In this document: in pieces, positions 1-10,190 of the stretch
Position numbering within the stretch: position 1 is the stretch's first letter
Layout of the letters: each line of letters starts with the position of its first letter
Assembly: GCA_026214975.1 (NCBI GenBank)
Contig: JAOBSW010000910.1
Location: forward strand, 1 to 64,000
Length of the DNA stretch: 64,000 nucleotides
Source of the DNA: Gentiana macrophylla
Taxonomy: Eukaryota; Streptophyta; Magnoliopsida; Gentianales; Gentianaceae
Direction of reading: 5' to 3'
The notes under the pieces: model-generated
Database searches by the model: none
Seen by the model: the letters and a program-made list of their open reading frames with translations, nothing else
What the model was told of the DNA's origin: nothing
Made by a program: the position numbers and the translations under genes

Positions 1-730
1 CTCTCCTTTCTTGAGATCTCTAGTTCTTCTTAGTGCCTGTGATATTCGTACAAATATGAGAACCACAACCGTGATCTAATACCCCGGTGGTTAGACTTAG
101 AAGAAGTAATGTTGATCTCAATCATAAATATACGAAGTCGAAGCATCGAATGCTTCTTCTTGGTACTCAAGAAGCCCTTGCGTTTCTCCTCCAATGTCCG
201 GTCTCACATGCAATGGAAGCAAGCATCCTTGGATTTGTCTTTTGCTATTTTAGGCGTTGGCTTAGGTGCCGCTTCGCCTTCTTGGACTTTTTTCGGCTTT
301 TGCCTTGCCTTACTCGAAGTGACCAAAGAACACTTGCTTTCCCTTCCCTACGGTGCCTCAGCAGTCTTTAACATGTTCAATAACTCGCAAGAGGAGCAAT
401 CTATCTTGTTCATGTGATAGTTCATCACAAACTGCGTGAGAATGAGTCGGCAGAGATTGCGAGAATCAAGTCAATACTCAACTCGCTCCAACTTCAGGCC
501 CTGCCTTCCCAAGCCTCTCTATGTACCCGATCATTTTAAGCACGTGTGACACCACAAAGAGCCCCGGATGCCATCTTACAACTAAACAGGGCCTTCGAGA
601 CCTCGCACCTCTCAAAGGCGAGACCGAGAAGCATAAAGTTCCTTCAGGTGGACCATGATAGAGTAGGCGTCCATAGACTCATGCTTTGTTTTTCAGCAGA
701 TTCAGTGTCATAGAAAGCAAGCATGATATT
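1..730 (-). pseudogene. Copia gag C-terminal half and protease start, broken
   Basis: Read on the minus strand this is the later part of a Ty1/Copia Gag (nucleocapsid/capsid protein that packages element RNA) running into the protease. Around 431-363 it reads QFVMNYHMNKIDC followed by ELLNMLKTAE, a stretch typical of Copia Gag. A lysine-rich segment follows, then the start of a CCHC zinc knuckle (CFHC, then GHW) near 215-175. The last knuckle cysteine is missing, where AACGCAAG stands in place of the expected AACTGCAAG. Further down the frame resembles the start of the aspartic protease. Stops and shifts break the frame several times. The N-terminal half lies at 2554-2772 on the same strand, separated by the LTR at 731-2553. 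The window edge cuts off the rest of pol. Non-functional as read; some shifts may be sequence errors. Confidence 0.8.
725..729. repeat. Left target-site duplication of LTR copy A
   Basis: GATAT at 725-729, then one extra T, flanks the LTR on the left. GATAC at 2554-2558 flanks it on the right. One mismatch and one extra base are consistent with an aged 5 bp duplication. Removing the LTR and one duplicate rejoins the gag reading frame, which supports the assignment. Confidence 0.65.
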
Positions 731-2553
731 TGTTAGGTGTAGTGCCCGAAAGACAATTATATAATTGTTTTAGGATGTAATTAATAATTCATCTTATTAT
801 ATGCATGTATGTTTATAATTAAGACACTATCAAAACCCTAAGTACCTCGTTTATGTAATCACATAACTCAAGTGTATGGCTATACACATGAGGAGGAGTG
901 AGTTAGTGAGATGTACTTAAAATTAACTTAGTCCGTGGCGTTTATTAACTCGAGTATGGGTCTCATGATTAATTTGCTATTAATGCGCCTAGAACACACT
1001 TTGTGTGTGACACTTTATCCGGACTATCGGTAATAGGTGGTACTAGTGGGGCATTTATATATGATGATAATCATATAGTTTGGACCGATTTGATTTGAGT
1101 TCTCGATATAATTCCGTAATCGAGAAGTTTTATCGAATCACAAGATGATCATATATGGATTAATCTTAATCCCGAGGTGATCATGGGGCACTCGCTTAGG
1201 CTAGGGTAGTGTTTGATGTGTTAGTAAGGATCACTGAAGTATGTGGTCCAACGCTCTCGTTGGCTCTATTCTCGGGATGAGTGAGTAGTCTGTGCTATCA
1301 TCGATATGGAATCCATTCCTTCCCTCGGGAAGTAGGCAGACGATTCCTCTTATTTGTTGACCCTAGAAAGCGATCGATCGGCCGAGTTCATATTATATTG
1401 AATATGAACTAATTGATCACTAGGGGTTAATGGTAAATAAGGATAAGATGTTTCGAGAAGGGTTTACGGAAATATCCCGAATCGAAATGAACGATCTATG
1501 GAGGATTTATCCGTATGTAATGATTATATCGGTGGACGCTTTTCGACTCATAAATTGAGTGTAAGTTATCTATATTCGATAGAGTTCAGCCGGGTTTATG
1601 GTGGTGTAATCCCGAATTAATAGGTTGGATATAATTATTTCGTTTGACGAATAATTTTTATTCGATTTATTGTAGCTACTCGAATATGGAGTGTGGTCCC
1701 GACGCGTGGCTCCTAATATAGCATAATTGGATTTCTCGTCGTTGCACCTCGATTATAATTAAATGGTTGGATTGGACTATTTAATTGGATATGTGGATTA
1801 ATTGTTTAGTTGGACTAAATAATTAAATACACTGGAAAGACATTTTTCGTGGACTCGACCCGAATTGGTGTGTTGACCAATTTTGACCCAAATTGGTCAA
1901 AAGAATAAAAGGTGCGTGACCTTATTTGATTGAAAAGGTGCGCATGTTTGTTTTTATTATTTAATTATTGGGAAATTAGTTTTCTTGGATAATTATTTGA
2001 CATGTGATTAAATTATTTATGTGTTAAATAATTTAAGGAAAAGAATATCTTTTATATGTCCTTATTTATTTTGGAATATCTTAGATATATCTTTTTAGGA
2101 AAAGGATTACTATAATTGATTTTGTATTAATTATTAATCCTTGGAGGCTAAGTTTTACTCTCTATATAAAGAGTTAGTTCCTAAAGCCTTTTGACACACA
2201 ACACAACACGCCATTATTAAAGAAAGAGGCTTAGAATTTTCGCCATCTTTCTTTGGGTTTGAGTTGGAATAATCTTCGGATTATTCGGTAGCATATCAAG
2301 GAGGTCCGCGGCGGGAAACACCATCCACCTGGTGTTGGGAGACACACGTTGGAAAGATCGTGGCTTCTCAAATACGTGTTCTTGGAGATCTATCGTTCTT
2401 GGCGTTAAGCACCATAAAAAGGTTGGCTCCTAAACCCCCTTGTAGATTTAGATCTTAAATTTATGTTCTTTGTTTTCGTTTAGATCTAGATCCGATACTT
2501 CCGCTGCGTAATCGGGTCAATCTATGATTGATCCGACGATATTACATCTAACA
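731..2553 (+). mobile_element. Plus-strand Copia LTR, copy A
   Basis: The LTR runs from TGTTAGGTGTAG to CATCTAACA, 1823 bp, in plus orientation. The same sequence recurs at 14737 and 28755. It has a TATA box at 2163-2170 and the CTTCCGCTGCGTAA stretch common near Copia LTR 3' ends. No primer binding site follows; instead the gag of a minus-strand element resumes at once, and gag is also on the left. Copy A therefore behaves as a solo-type insertion into gag, or as the left end of the larger duplication. Its first few hundred bases are clearly related to the minus-strand LTR at 4759-6797, but the rest differs, so they are sister families. Confidence 0.85.
2163..2170 (+). promoter_or_regulatory. 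TATA box of LTR copy A
   Basis: TATATAAA in the context CTCTATATAAAGAG, about 390 bases before the LTR end. This is the usual place for the U3/R promoter of a Copia LTR. Transcription would run rightward through the palindrome. Confidence 0.6.
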
Positions 2554-2772
2554 GATACATGTAGCATCAGTACTGTCAGAACAGTGCTTGTTGTACTTCT
2601 CAACAACATCTGCAGCCGAACCCTCAGCGTGCTTTTCCGGTAGGGCCTCGTCCAAGACATAGCCAATCTTCTCGTGCCTCAAAACGATTTTGAGGTTTCT
2701 TTCCCAATCGAGAAAATTAGTTTCGTCAAGCTTGTTTTCGATGATAAAACGAAGGTTCAATTTGTTTGACAT
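2554..2772 (-). pseudogene. Copia gag N-terminal fragment
   Basis: The reading frame starts MSNKLNLRF and contains LDETNFLDWERNLKIVL, the typical start of plant Ty1/Copia Gag (UBN2/DUF4219-type N-terminal region). It continues for about 73 codons and stops being gag exactly at the end of the plus LTR. The next gag codons are found on the far side of that LTR at 730 and below. Upstream on the minus strand lie a leader, a primer binding site and a minus LTR, so this gag belongs to that LTR. The same fragment occurs in unit 2. It is a truncated, dead gene here. Confidence 0.85.
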
Positions 2773-4004
2773 TTTCTACAACAATAAATAAAGATAGATT
2801 AAGTAAAAGCTCATGTATAAAAACCCTAAATTTGCACTTAAAAATTTTATAAGGTTTTACTCCCACTAGCCAACTATTCCCTATTGACTTTCAAGAATTT
2901 AATTAATTCTTTAGTGGTAGGATCCCATCTAGTTACCTCGATTCCCGACGAGGCCGATCAACCGAGATAATTTCGACGGTAGGTACTCTTGCCGATCGCG
3001 TCGCACGCGACTCCCAAAGTGGTTGACTAGTCAACTCTTTGACGCTTCACATCTCTATGTGATAGCCAACCCTTGTCTCTAAAATCGACGGTCCTGACGA
3101 GGCCAATCACCGCAAGATTCCGGTCGAGTCGTAACCCAATATTCATGAGATCTCGTAACGATCATATCTCAATAATAACGATATACCCGTGGTAGGTCAA
3201 CTCCCGGCGAGGGCGATCGCTTGATCCGAACAAGGGCTCTTCACCGTCATTATAATATTGGGAGACAATTTTGGCTCGATTTTTGGCGTGGGAATAATTT
3301 TAATTAATTCACTTAATTAATTTGGTTTAATTATGGTCTCATCTACTATGTGCATATTACTACGATATCATATAAAGTAAAACATACACAACATTCCGCG
3401 CATAAAATAACCGGTATGATCATGGACTTTTCTAAAGTGCGGTTTCGAATACAACCGATCTAAAACCGCTGGTCACAAACTAAGGGTATCTGCAACCGCC
3501 TAATAGGATCTTTATTCTCAGACGCCAATGGGTTCTTTATCTCTCCTTGGTCTTCAACTTCTTGCTCCATTCTTGTTACATAATAAATAATTACACCCGC
3601 CGCACACGGGGGGAGCTCAGGGAATGGGATAAATGCAAAAAGTAAACTAGGTCACGTTCTTCATAACGGCCTAGGACAATTTTTTCAAAAAACCAACATA
3701 AAGAAAACATTCCCATCTATCCTATTTGGTTGTCCACGATCAATCTGCATCCATATAATCACATTATATCTACACATCTAATCCATACAATTTTATCTTA
3801 TGAAAAAGATTAAATTCTAATTTTTAACTACTACTACTCATGCGTCTTTATTTTATCATGTCAAATAATTAAATAACTTTTAATTAATTATATGACTTAA
3901 TCGAAAATTAAAATTAACATTTAATTTTAAATCGATTTCAATTTTAATTAAATTTGAACTATTCAAAATATAAAATTAAAATTGTAAGGTCTCCTATTTG
4001 TTTC

Positions 4005-4390
4005 CTTTCCAAAACTAAATTTAGCTTAGGCTCGCCACTTTCCAAAATCAAAATTTTGGAAGTGAAACAAGCCTACGCTTTTACAAATCAAATATTTGAA
4101 AAGGCAGGCTATTCCAAATCAAATATTTGGAAAGGCCAAATTATTTTAGTCAGTTCAGCCACTTTCCAAAATCAAATTTTGAAGTGCTTGCAGCTAAGCC
4201 TTTTACAAATCAAATATTTGAAGGGGGTCAGCTTATTCCAAATCAAAATTTGGAAAGGCCAAATAATTTTTAGTTTAGCACGCCACTTTCCAAAATCAAA
4301 ATTTTGGAAGTGTTTACGCTCAGCCTTTACAAATCAAATATTTGAAAAGGCTGCAGCCTATTCCAAATCAAATATTGGAAGGCTAATATG
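4005..4390. repeat. Cluster of short palindromic repeats
   Basis: Three related motifs alternate: a CCAAAATCAAAATTTTGG type, a CAAATCAAATATTTG type and a CCAAATCAAATATTTGG type, each partly self-complementary around AAATTTT or AAATATTT. They are separated by short GC-richer linkers such as 'aggctcagcc'. About ten occurrences are visible. The same cluster occurs at 18010-18400. Confidence 0.8.
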
Positions 4391-4548
4391 CCATATGGTT
4401 TCCCGATGGTCCAAACTATTTGAACCATTGGTTGGCCATATGACACAACTAAACAAACGAGATATCTATGCACAATAAAATATCACAAAACGAAAGGGTT
4501 GATCTCCCCATTGGAAGAGGAGAGCCGACGGACAGCAGCCCGAAGGCC

Positions 4549-4607
4549 ACCGCCGCCGCCGCCGCCGCCGAGGGATGGGGGCGCCGCCAGTCGGCCGACC
4601 CCCATGA

Positions 4608-4654
<47 letters not shown>
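4549..4654. repeat. (CCG)n and (TA)n microsatellites
   Basis: A CCG/GCC run lies at about 4549-4571 and a TA run at 4612-4654. Both recur in unit 2 near 18565-18595 and 18637-18665 with different lengths, as expected of slipping microsatellites. Confidence 0.9.
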
Positions 4655-4658
<4 letters not shown>

Positions 4659-4745
4659 TTTCTACGTTTCGTGATTTAAATCTTGCATCTATCGATTAAA
4701 TACTACGTATTTAATTTATGCTTATTGCTTAAGCACGAAACCTTT

Positions 4746-4757
4746 CTCTGGATACCA
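4746..4757 (-). other. Primer binding site, initiator Met tRNA type
   Basis: The minus strand reads TGGTATC(C)AGAG one base after the LTR end AACA. It matches the 3' end complement of plant initiator methionine tRNA apart from one extra base. Unit 2 has the clean TGGTATCAGAGA at 18775-18764. It fixes the LTR at 4759-6797 as the 5' LTR of the gag at 2772. Confidence 0.85.
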
Positions 4758-4758
4758 C

Positions 4759-6797
4759 TGTTAGGAAATCACTAGTTTAATGCAGCGGAAATTAAAATTT
4801 GATTTCCTTTTCTAGATCGTTCTTCGTTTAATGCAATAAACACGTTAAGTAGTTTGACGGTTATACCTTGGATGATCTACAAGATCGTCGCTTTGACCGC
4901 CAACGGAGAGTAGTTCAACGCGCAAGCCGCCCACGCGTCCGGCCTCTATCGCTAATCCACACGAACCCCTCGCCGAATCCTCCACCAGATTGCTATCGAG
5001 AAAAACTCCGGCCGCTAGATCGGACCTTTTCTTCCCTCACAAACTCACTATGGAGAGCTCTCTATTTTACACAAGAATTATGAACTCTTGCAATTGTGTT
5101 GTATAAAAGAGCTTGACACCCACTTCCTTTATATGATGAGGTGGCGTTTCAATAGTAGTGTAGGAGAAGAAAACCTTTTCTAATAAAATAAGGAAAAACA
5201 ACTAGATTGATTTATCTCTTTAATTATAATTTATTTTGTCAATATCATATATTGATTATAATTATCTTATTACCATAAATCTATTTTTCAAAATCAATTA
5301 ATATCTTGTATTAATATTATGGTAATCTTATTAATTAAAGTGCACAATCCAAGTGTATCTTGTACACTCAAAAGTGGCGCCCATATCCCAAAAGATTGAC
5401 TTCCGGAATATTCTTTAATTAATCTAATTTATATATAATTAATATCTCGTATTTTATTTATTCATAATAAATAAATACCACCATATTAATTTACCACTAT
5501 AACCTTTATAGTCACAGAGATAAACTTTCCTTATTTGGTTATCAACTATAACCGCATTTTAATCCGACTCGATGTTCATATGTGTGTGACCCGATAAGCT
5601 TCGAATATGTTGGTCGCAGACACAAAGTGCAATTTACTAAAATGCCCTTCATACCTAACGATCACGGGATAGCGTCTAGCAACACACCGTGACCCCAATC
5701 ATCGGAAGAGTCAAAAGCAATGACTACTACCTTTCATGTGAAGCGATTATCGTGTAACTTACAATCCTATCGCTATAATAATATCCATACGATCGTATCT
5801 CGAGTGTCAATACATTGACGATCGTATCTTATAATCTGGATATCATGCTCTCTCGAATAACACATTTACTCCCACTTTGCAAAGATTCTCGAGAGCTAGA
5901 CATTCCTTATAAGAAGGCCATTTCGGATATTCAATCCCAATCATAGGATACGCGATTCCCGGACGACCAATCATGTATACTCCGTGATGCTTCAATATCA
6001 TACCCAATCACTACCGCATGATCGCCCCGTGGTTAGGAGAAATCTCAATAGTGTCAAAGCATGACAATCCACACCGTGATGCCATGAAGACTCCGGTCAA
6101 AAGGATAATTACACAACCGCCACATAGTGTGACACTTAATGTAAGTGGGTCGCCTAACGACGCATTCTCTAATACACGTCCACGCATACCCAAGTGTCTC
6201 TACACTTCGATAGACGAGATCTATCCCTATCTTCTAAAAGATAGAAGACATCCAATACGTGCAATAGTCGATTATACTATCAATGTCCCATTTGATAATA
6301 TGTAAGACTAGAGACATTTAAGTACCAACCTTGTTATAGATTGATTAGAGATCTCATCAACCATAATCACTATCATGGTTTCTCTATCATGATCGATACT
6401 AGGGACGTTACTATATATATACAACAAATAATATGAAGACAAACAATATATAATAACATAAGTGCTTTTATTAATCATAATAAAGTTATTACATGAACTA
6501 AATAGACTGTAAATGACCCGACCCGGTCGGATCCGGTCCGACCCGATTGGGTTTAGGACACCTTTCCAACAAAGACCCATACTCTGATTAAATTCACCAC
6601 AGACTAAATAGTTTTAAGCATATCATCACTAACTCAATCCTCGTGTATATGCCATACACTGAGTTATGTGATTACATACCGATATACTTAGGGTTTTCAG
6701 CAGTGTATTAATATAAGCATAAATGCAAATATTAAGATGAATTATAAATCCTGTCAAAAACAATTACAGAAATTGTCTTTCGGCACTACACCTAACA
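4759..6797 (-). mobile_element. Minus-strand Copia LTR, unit 1
   Basis: On the minus strand the LTR runs from TGTTAGGTGTAGTGCC at 6797 to GATTTCCTAACA at 4759, 2039 bp. It has a TATA box at 5133-5126. A polypurine tract lies directly before it (6812-6798) and a primer binding site directly after it, so it acts at once as the 3' end of one element and the 5' end of another. That is the arrangement of tandem elements sharing one LTR. It shares its first few hundred bases with the plus-strand LTR family but is longer and different in the middle. Confidence 0.85.
5126..5133 (-). promoter_or_regulatory. TATA box of the minus-strand LTR
   Basis: The minus strand reads TATAAAGG. Unit 2 has CTATAAAAGG at the same place near 19142-19151. 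Transcription would run leftward, towards the plus-strand LTR. Confidence 0.5.
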
Positions 6798-6812
6798 ATC
6801 TCCCACTTGCAC
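6798..6812 (-). other. Polypurine tract, minus strand
   Basis: The minus strand reads GTGCAAGTGGGAGAT and abuts the LTR start. AAGTGGGAGATTGTT is the typical second-strand priming site of Copia elements. A second similar GTGGGAGAA lies about 50 bases further in. Confidence 0.8.
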
Positions 6813-9373
6813 GAAAGGCAAGTGATTAATTGTTTAGAGCATACCCTTATACACAACATTCTCCCACTTGCTCTATAAGCAAATGAGATATATCCCACAC
6901 CTGTACGCTAAGTGCATCAAACCATTTAGATGTCAAAATACACTCCGAGTGTGCCACCGCAGGTCGGTCGATGACTCAAAGTGAGTATGCAACATCTAAA
7001 TGCCATGCGACTTAGTATCTTGATCCGTTAGGTTGTCACCGAGACGATCTTTAGGATCGAAACGTCGCCGGTCCATCCAATCAGGTGGTACTCTCCCAAT
7101 ATGTTTTTTTGACCTCTAGTGACTGTGCAAATCCTTATCAGCTACCTCTCCACTATTTTCACAATGAAGTGGTATCGGCTTACCAGATTTGGAATTAAAT
7201 ATGGAAGGAAATCCTCAATCTGACTTAAAGTCGGAATCACACGAGTAAACACTGAGCCCGAGATCGACTTAACGATCATCCTTAATCTGACTTAAAGTCA
7301 GAACCAGTGTAATCATTTATATTCACGTTCGCACCTGAATATACTAGCATATTATTCCTCGTTCTCCAAAGATACTTGAGAACATACTAAACTTGCTATT
7401 TAATACTCGAATCCAAGATTCGATTAACTTGTAATTACCTGACTTTCTCTTATCAAAAGAGAGTCTATCCCATTTTCTATTCATCCTCGGGTTTAGAGAA
7501 GCATTCCGTGAGAGGTAGGGTAGGACTACTTCGTTGAATGTTGCATACCGATATGCAAAATCATCTTAACCATTAGGATAGATGGGATTGCCAGTCACAT
7601 ATTCTCGGGAATTTGACCGAATCAAATCCTTTAGAATATAGTCCGATTCTTTCATAAAGAGAATCTTGGCATGTCAGTTTCCGACTTCAGATCACACACC
7701 CATGTTGTTTCCAACTGTTTCAATGTTACCATTCATAAACACTAATGTATATACTACTTTACCAATACTGACATCCAGTCTATGAAAGACTTATCAATAT
7801 TCTGGTCAAGTCCACATACTTGAAATATGTGACTTTTAAATGACCTAGAGTTTTGCTTTGATCCTTAAAGGATATAAGCCTTGGTTCCTGAATCAATTCA
7901 GATTCCGTTTGATTGGCATGAAAGTCTCAGGGAGTTATCCCTATTTCTTGCTTTATAACGAAATCATGCATTTATTCTTAGCTAAAACCCTTCTGTTCCG
8001 AATGAATTCAGATTCCGTTTGTTCGGCAAGAAAGTCTTAGGGAATCACCCCTATTTTCTGCTTTCTAACGGAATCAAACAAGACCGAGTGGTGAGAGAGT
8101 TCACGGTCTGGTTAACTCTCTACTTGTTAGGGAATCACCCCTAGACCACTCAGCTTTGTACCGAAAGTTAAACTTTATATTCATTCGACTCTTATAATGT
8201 AGATCCAATTACTCCCACTTGGCCTGAGACACTCAGGTGGTTCTACTAGAGTGTGAAGCAATCGAGTACCAAAACTCCATTCACAGGGTTATGGCTTTTA
8301 AACCAACCTCTATTGATCAGAATCCTATACAGCCCGCAAGGAACCATAGGTTATCAATCACCTCTGTAAACTGCAAAGTCTTCAGAAAACCACAATAGGT
8401 AATGGTTAAACCATACTCCCATTGCGTTCTTGGTGGATCGATATTCTGATCTAGTAGTAATTATCAGTGTTATCACCAACAACCAATGTTGGACGTGGTC
8501 TGATCTAATCAGTTAGTAACTACATTGAGTAACCGTACTCCAAAGTCCAAGGTTGTTATTCATAGACCCTTTCAGAAGGGGTTTTGACAGTATAACCGTC
8601 ACTTTCGGATCTTAAGAATCTTATAACCTACCTTTACTCAACGCATAAGATATTGCATGAACAGTCATCATCTGAACGTGTATGCAAGTGCTAAATGCTA
8701 GTGCTAAATGCCTATATTGACGGAAGTGGGGTGAACCGAATTCACTCCTTTTCCACAAATTTGTAAGCATCTTCTAGGTAGACTTCTCGGTTTTACATGA
8801 TAGTGTAAACCGTTATTTCGCAACCAATATCTTAAATGAGTTAATCAGTGTATTGTAGCACATTAATAACTATATGAGGCAAACTTATGGTGTTATCTCT
8901 CAGTGGATAAATTCCACTGGGAGGCAGGCCGAGTATCAGTCCCAAGACTATGCTATGGCCTATTATCGAGCATGGAATACTCTATCTACGGTGAAATCAG
9001 AGATACCTCCAAATATTTTAGAAAATCTTCATCGGCATTTCGAGTAGTTGTCGACGAGATGTCACTACTCGTAAGCTCCTTCTAACTTGTATCTTTCACA
9101 AGACCACGAAAGTCATTATGAACAAGCTATGTTACTTCTTTAAATCTATTACCCTTTCCCGATTGAAAAAAAGCTTAGTTATTGTTCCTTTTGAGACAGT
9201 GTTCCTTGACTGGGAGATAGGAATCACCCTAAGCCAGTCTTCAGATATTGTCTTTAGGAAATATGCACTAATTAATAGAGTATGAAGAAGTGTTTATCTA
9301 AATACGGAAACCTTTTGCCTTTAATAGTTTAAGATGTGTTACATATACCTTTTCAGCATTTCTTAGTGGTTCT

Positions 9374-9871
9374 CTCTACATAGTTTACTATGTTGGAATG
9401 TGAGAGGTGCGTACACCACTCGTAAAAAGTACATATGTTTTAATGCTTTAGGGCTATAGAGTTTACTTGCTTCTCACTAACGGCAGAATCATAAGGTTCA
9501 TCACTCGACTCTAAACCAAATCTATAGGCTCGTTTATGTACAAATAACGGGGGTGGCAGACCGGTGACTCATTCCTTTGGTCGAGCGTTCTTCGGGCGTC
9601 GATCACTCAATCACAGGTCGCTCTGTCATTGTCCGATTTTTGGTTTTCTGATCACACTCAAAATTATGTATCTACTTATCGTATTTTTGCCTCTCGCTTT
9701 CGTGAGTGGAGTAATGAGTTTTTTCGGACGTTTTCTAGGATCGGAAGGAAGCGCTTATAATGACCACTACGTATGCGTTTCATTCTCTTCGATCTTATCT
9801 TTGATTGCTTTTTATGAAGTCGACCTGGGAGCTAGTGCTTGCTATCTAAAAATTGCTCCATGGATCTCATC
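9374..9871 (+). pseudogene. nad5: Mitochondrial nad5 5' region and exon 1 fragment, unit 1
   Basis: From ATG at 9666 the plus strand reads [10 protein letters not shown], then [27 protein letters not shown] and [15 protein letters not shown]. This is the start of plant mitochondrial NADH dehydrogenase subunit 5, a membrane subunit of respiratory complex I. About 68 codons are present, nearly all of the short first exon, then the match stops and retroelement sequence resumes at 9872. The bases before the ATG also fit a nad5 leader; the open frame running through it is incidental. Two small shifts damage this copy; unit 2 is cleaner. It cannot work: only exon 1 is present, and in nuclear DNA. 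The other palindrome arm lacks it, so the borders are defined. Confidence 0.9.
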
Positions 9872-10190
9872 GACTTTATCAAAAGTCCGAGTCTTGGATT
9901 CGTGCTACAAATGTCATATTCACTTTCTATAAGACAAACAAATTATCGAATTGAAAGTGAATCCATTTGTTCCAAAGAATCTGAAAACGTAAAATAAATT
10001 TTTCGTGAAATTCAAGGATTGAATCAAATTCATTTCTTATATCACTCCCACTATTCTAGTGAAATAATCGCCCGTTGTCTACTCTATTTATCGTTTAATG
10101 CTTAGCTACCTTGTTCTTCAAAAGAACTTAGATTTTGAGGAAATCGTTAGGATGCATTGGTTAGTGATCCAAATCACTTTCCTTAAGAAT

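Larger units (their letters stand above)
2773..4745 (-). other. Untranslated leader of the minus-strand Copia element
   Basis: About 2 kb between the gag start and the primer binding site, with no recognisable protein. It is AT-rich, and includes a run of paired motifs near 2930-3240 of the type 'cgacgaggccgatc', the palindrome cluster at 4005-4390, and two microsatellites. A leader this long is unusual for Copia and is preserved in both units. Confidence 0.6.
6798..10190 (-). repeat. Left arm of large imperfect palindrome, unit 1
   Basis: This 3.4 kb is the reverse complement of 12058-14736 with many differences. Anchors pair outside-in: the polypurine tract at 6798 with that at 14736, 'tctttaggaaatatgcactaa' near 9250 with its complement near 12490, and 'tttatcgtttaatg' near 10090 with its complement near 12150. 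No pol protein could be recognised on either strand. Several GTGGGAG motifs recur in it. It is longer than the right arm mainly because of the nad5 insert at 9374-9871 and about 150 extra bases near 7100-7230. Confidence 0.8.

Noticed and set aside
4468..4699. Small open frames with poly-Pro/Ala and Tyr-Ile runs
   Set aside because: They are translations of the CCG and TA microsatellites.
9564..9665. N-terminal extension of the nad5 frame ([11 protein letters not shown]...)
   Set aside because: Plant nad5 starts at MYLLIVF. The upstream part is most likely leader that happens to be open.
9374..9871. nad5 as a working nuclear gene
   Set aside because: Only most of exon 1 is present, with no targeting signal and no further exons.
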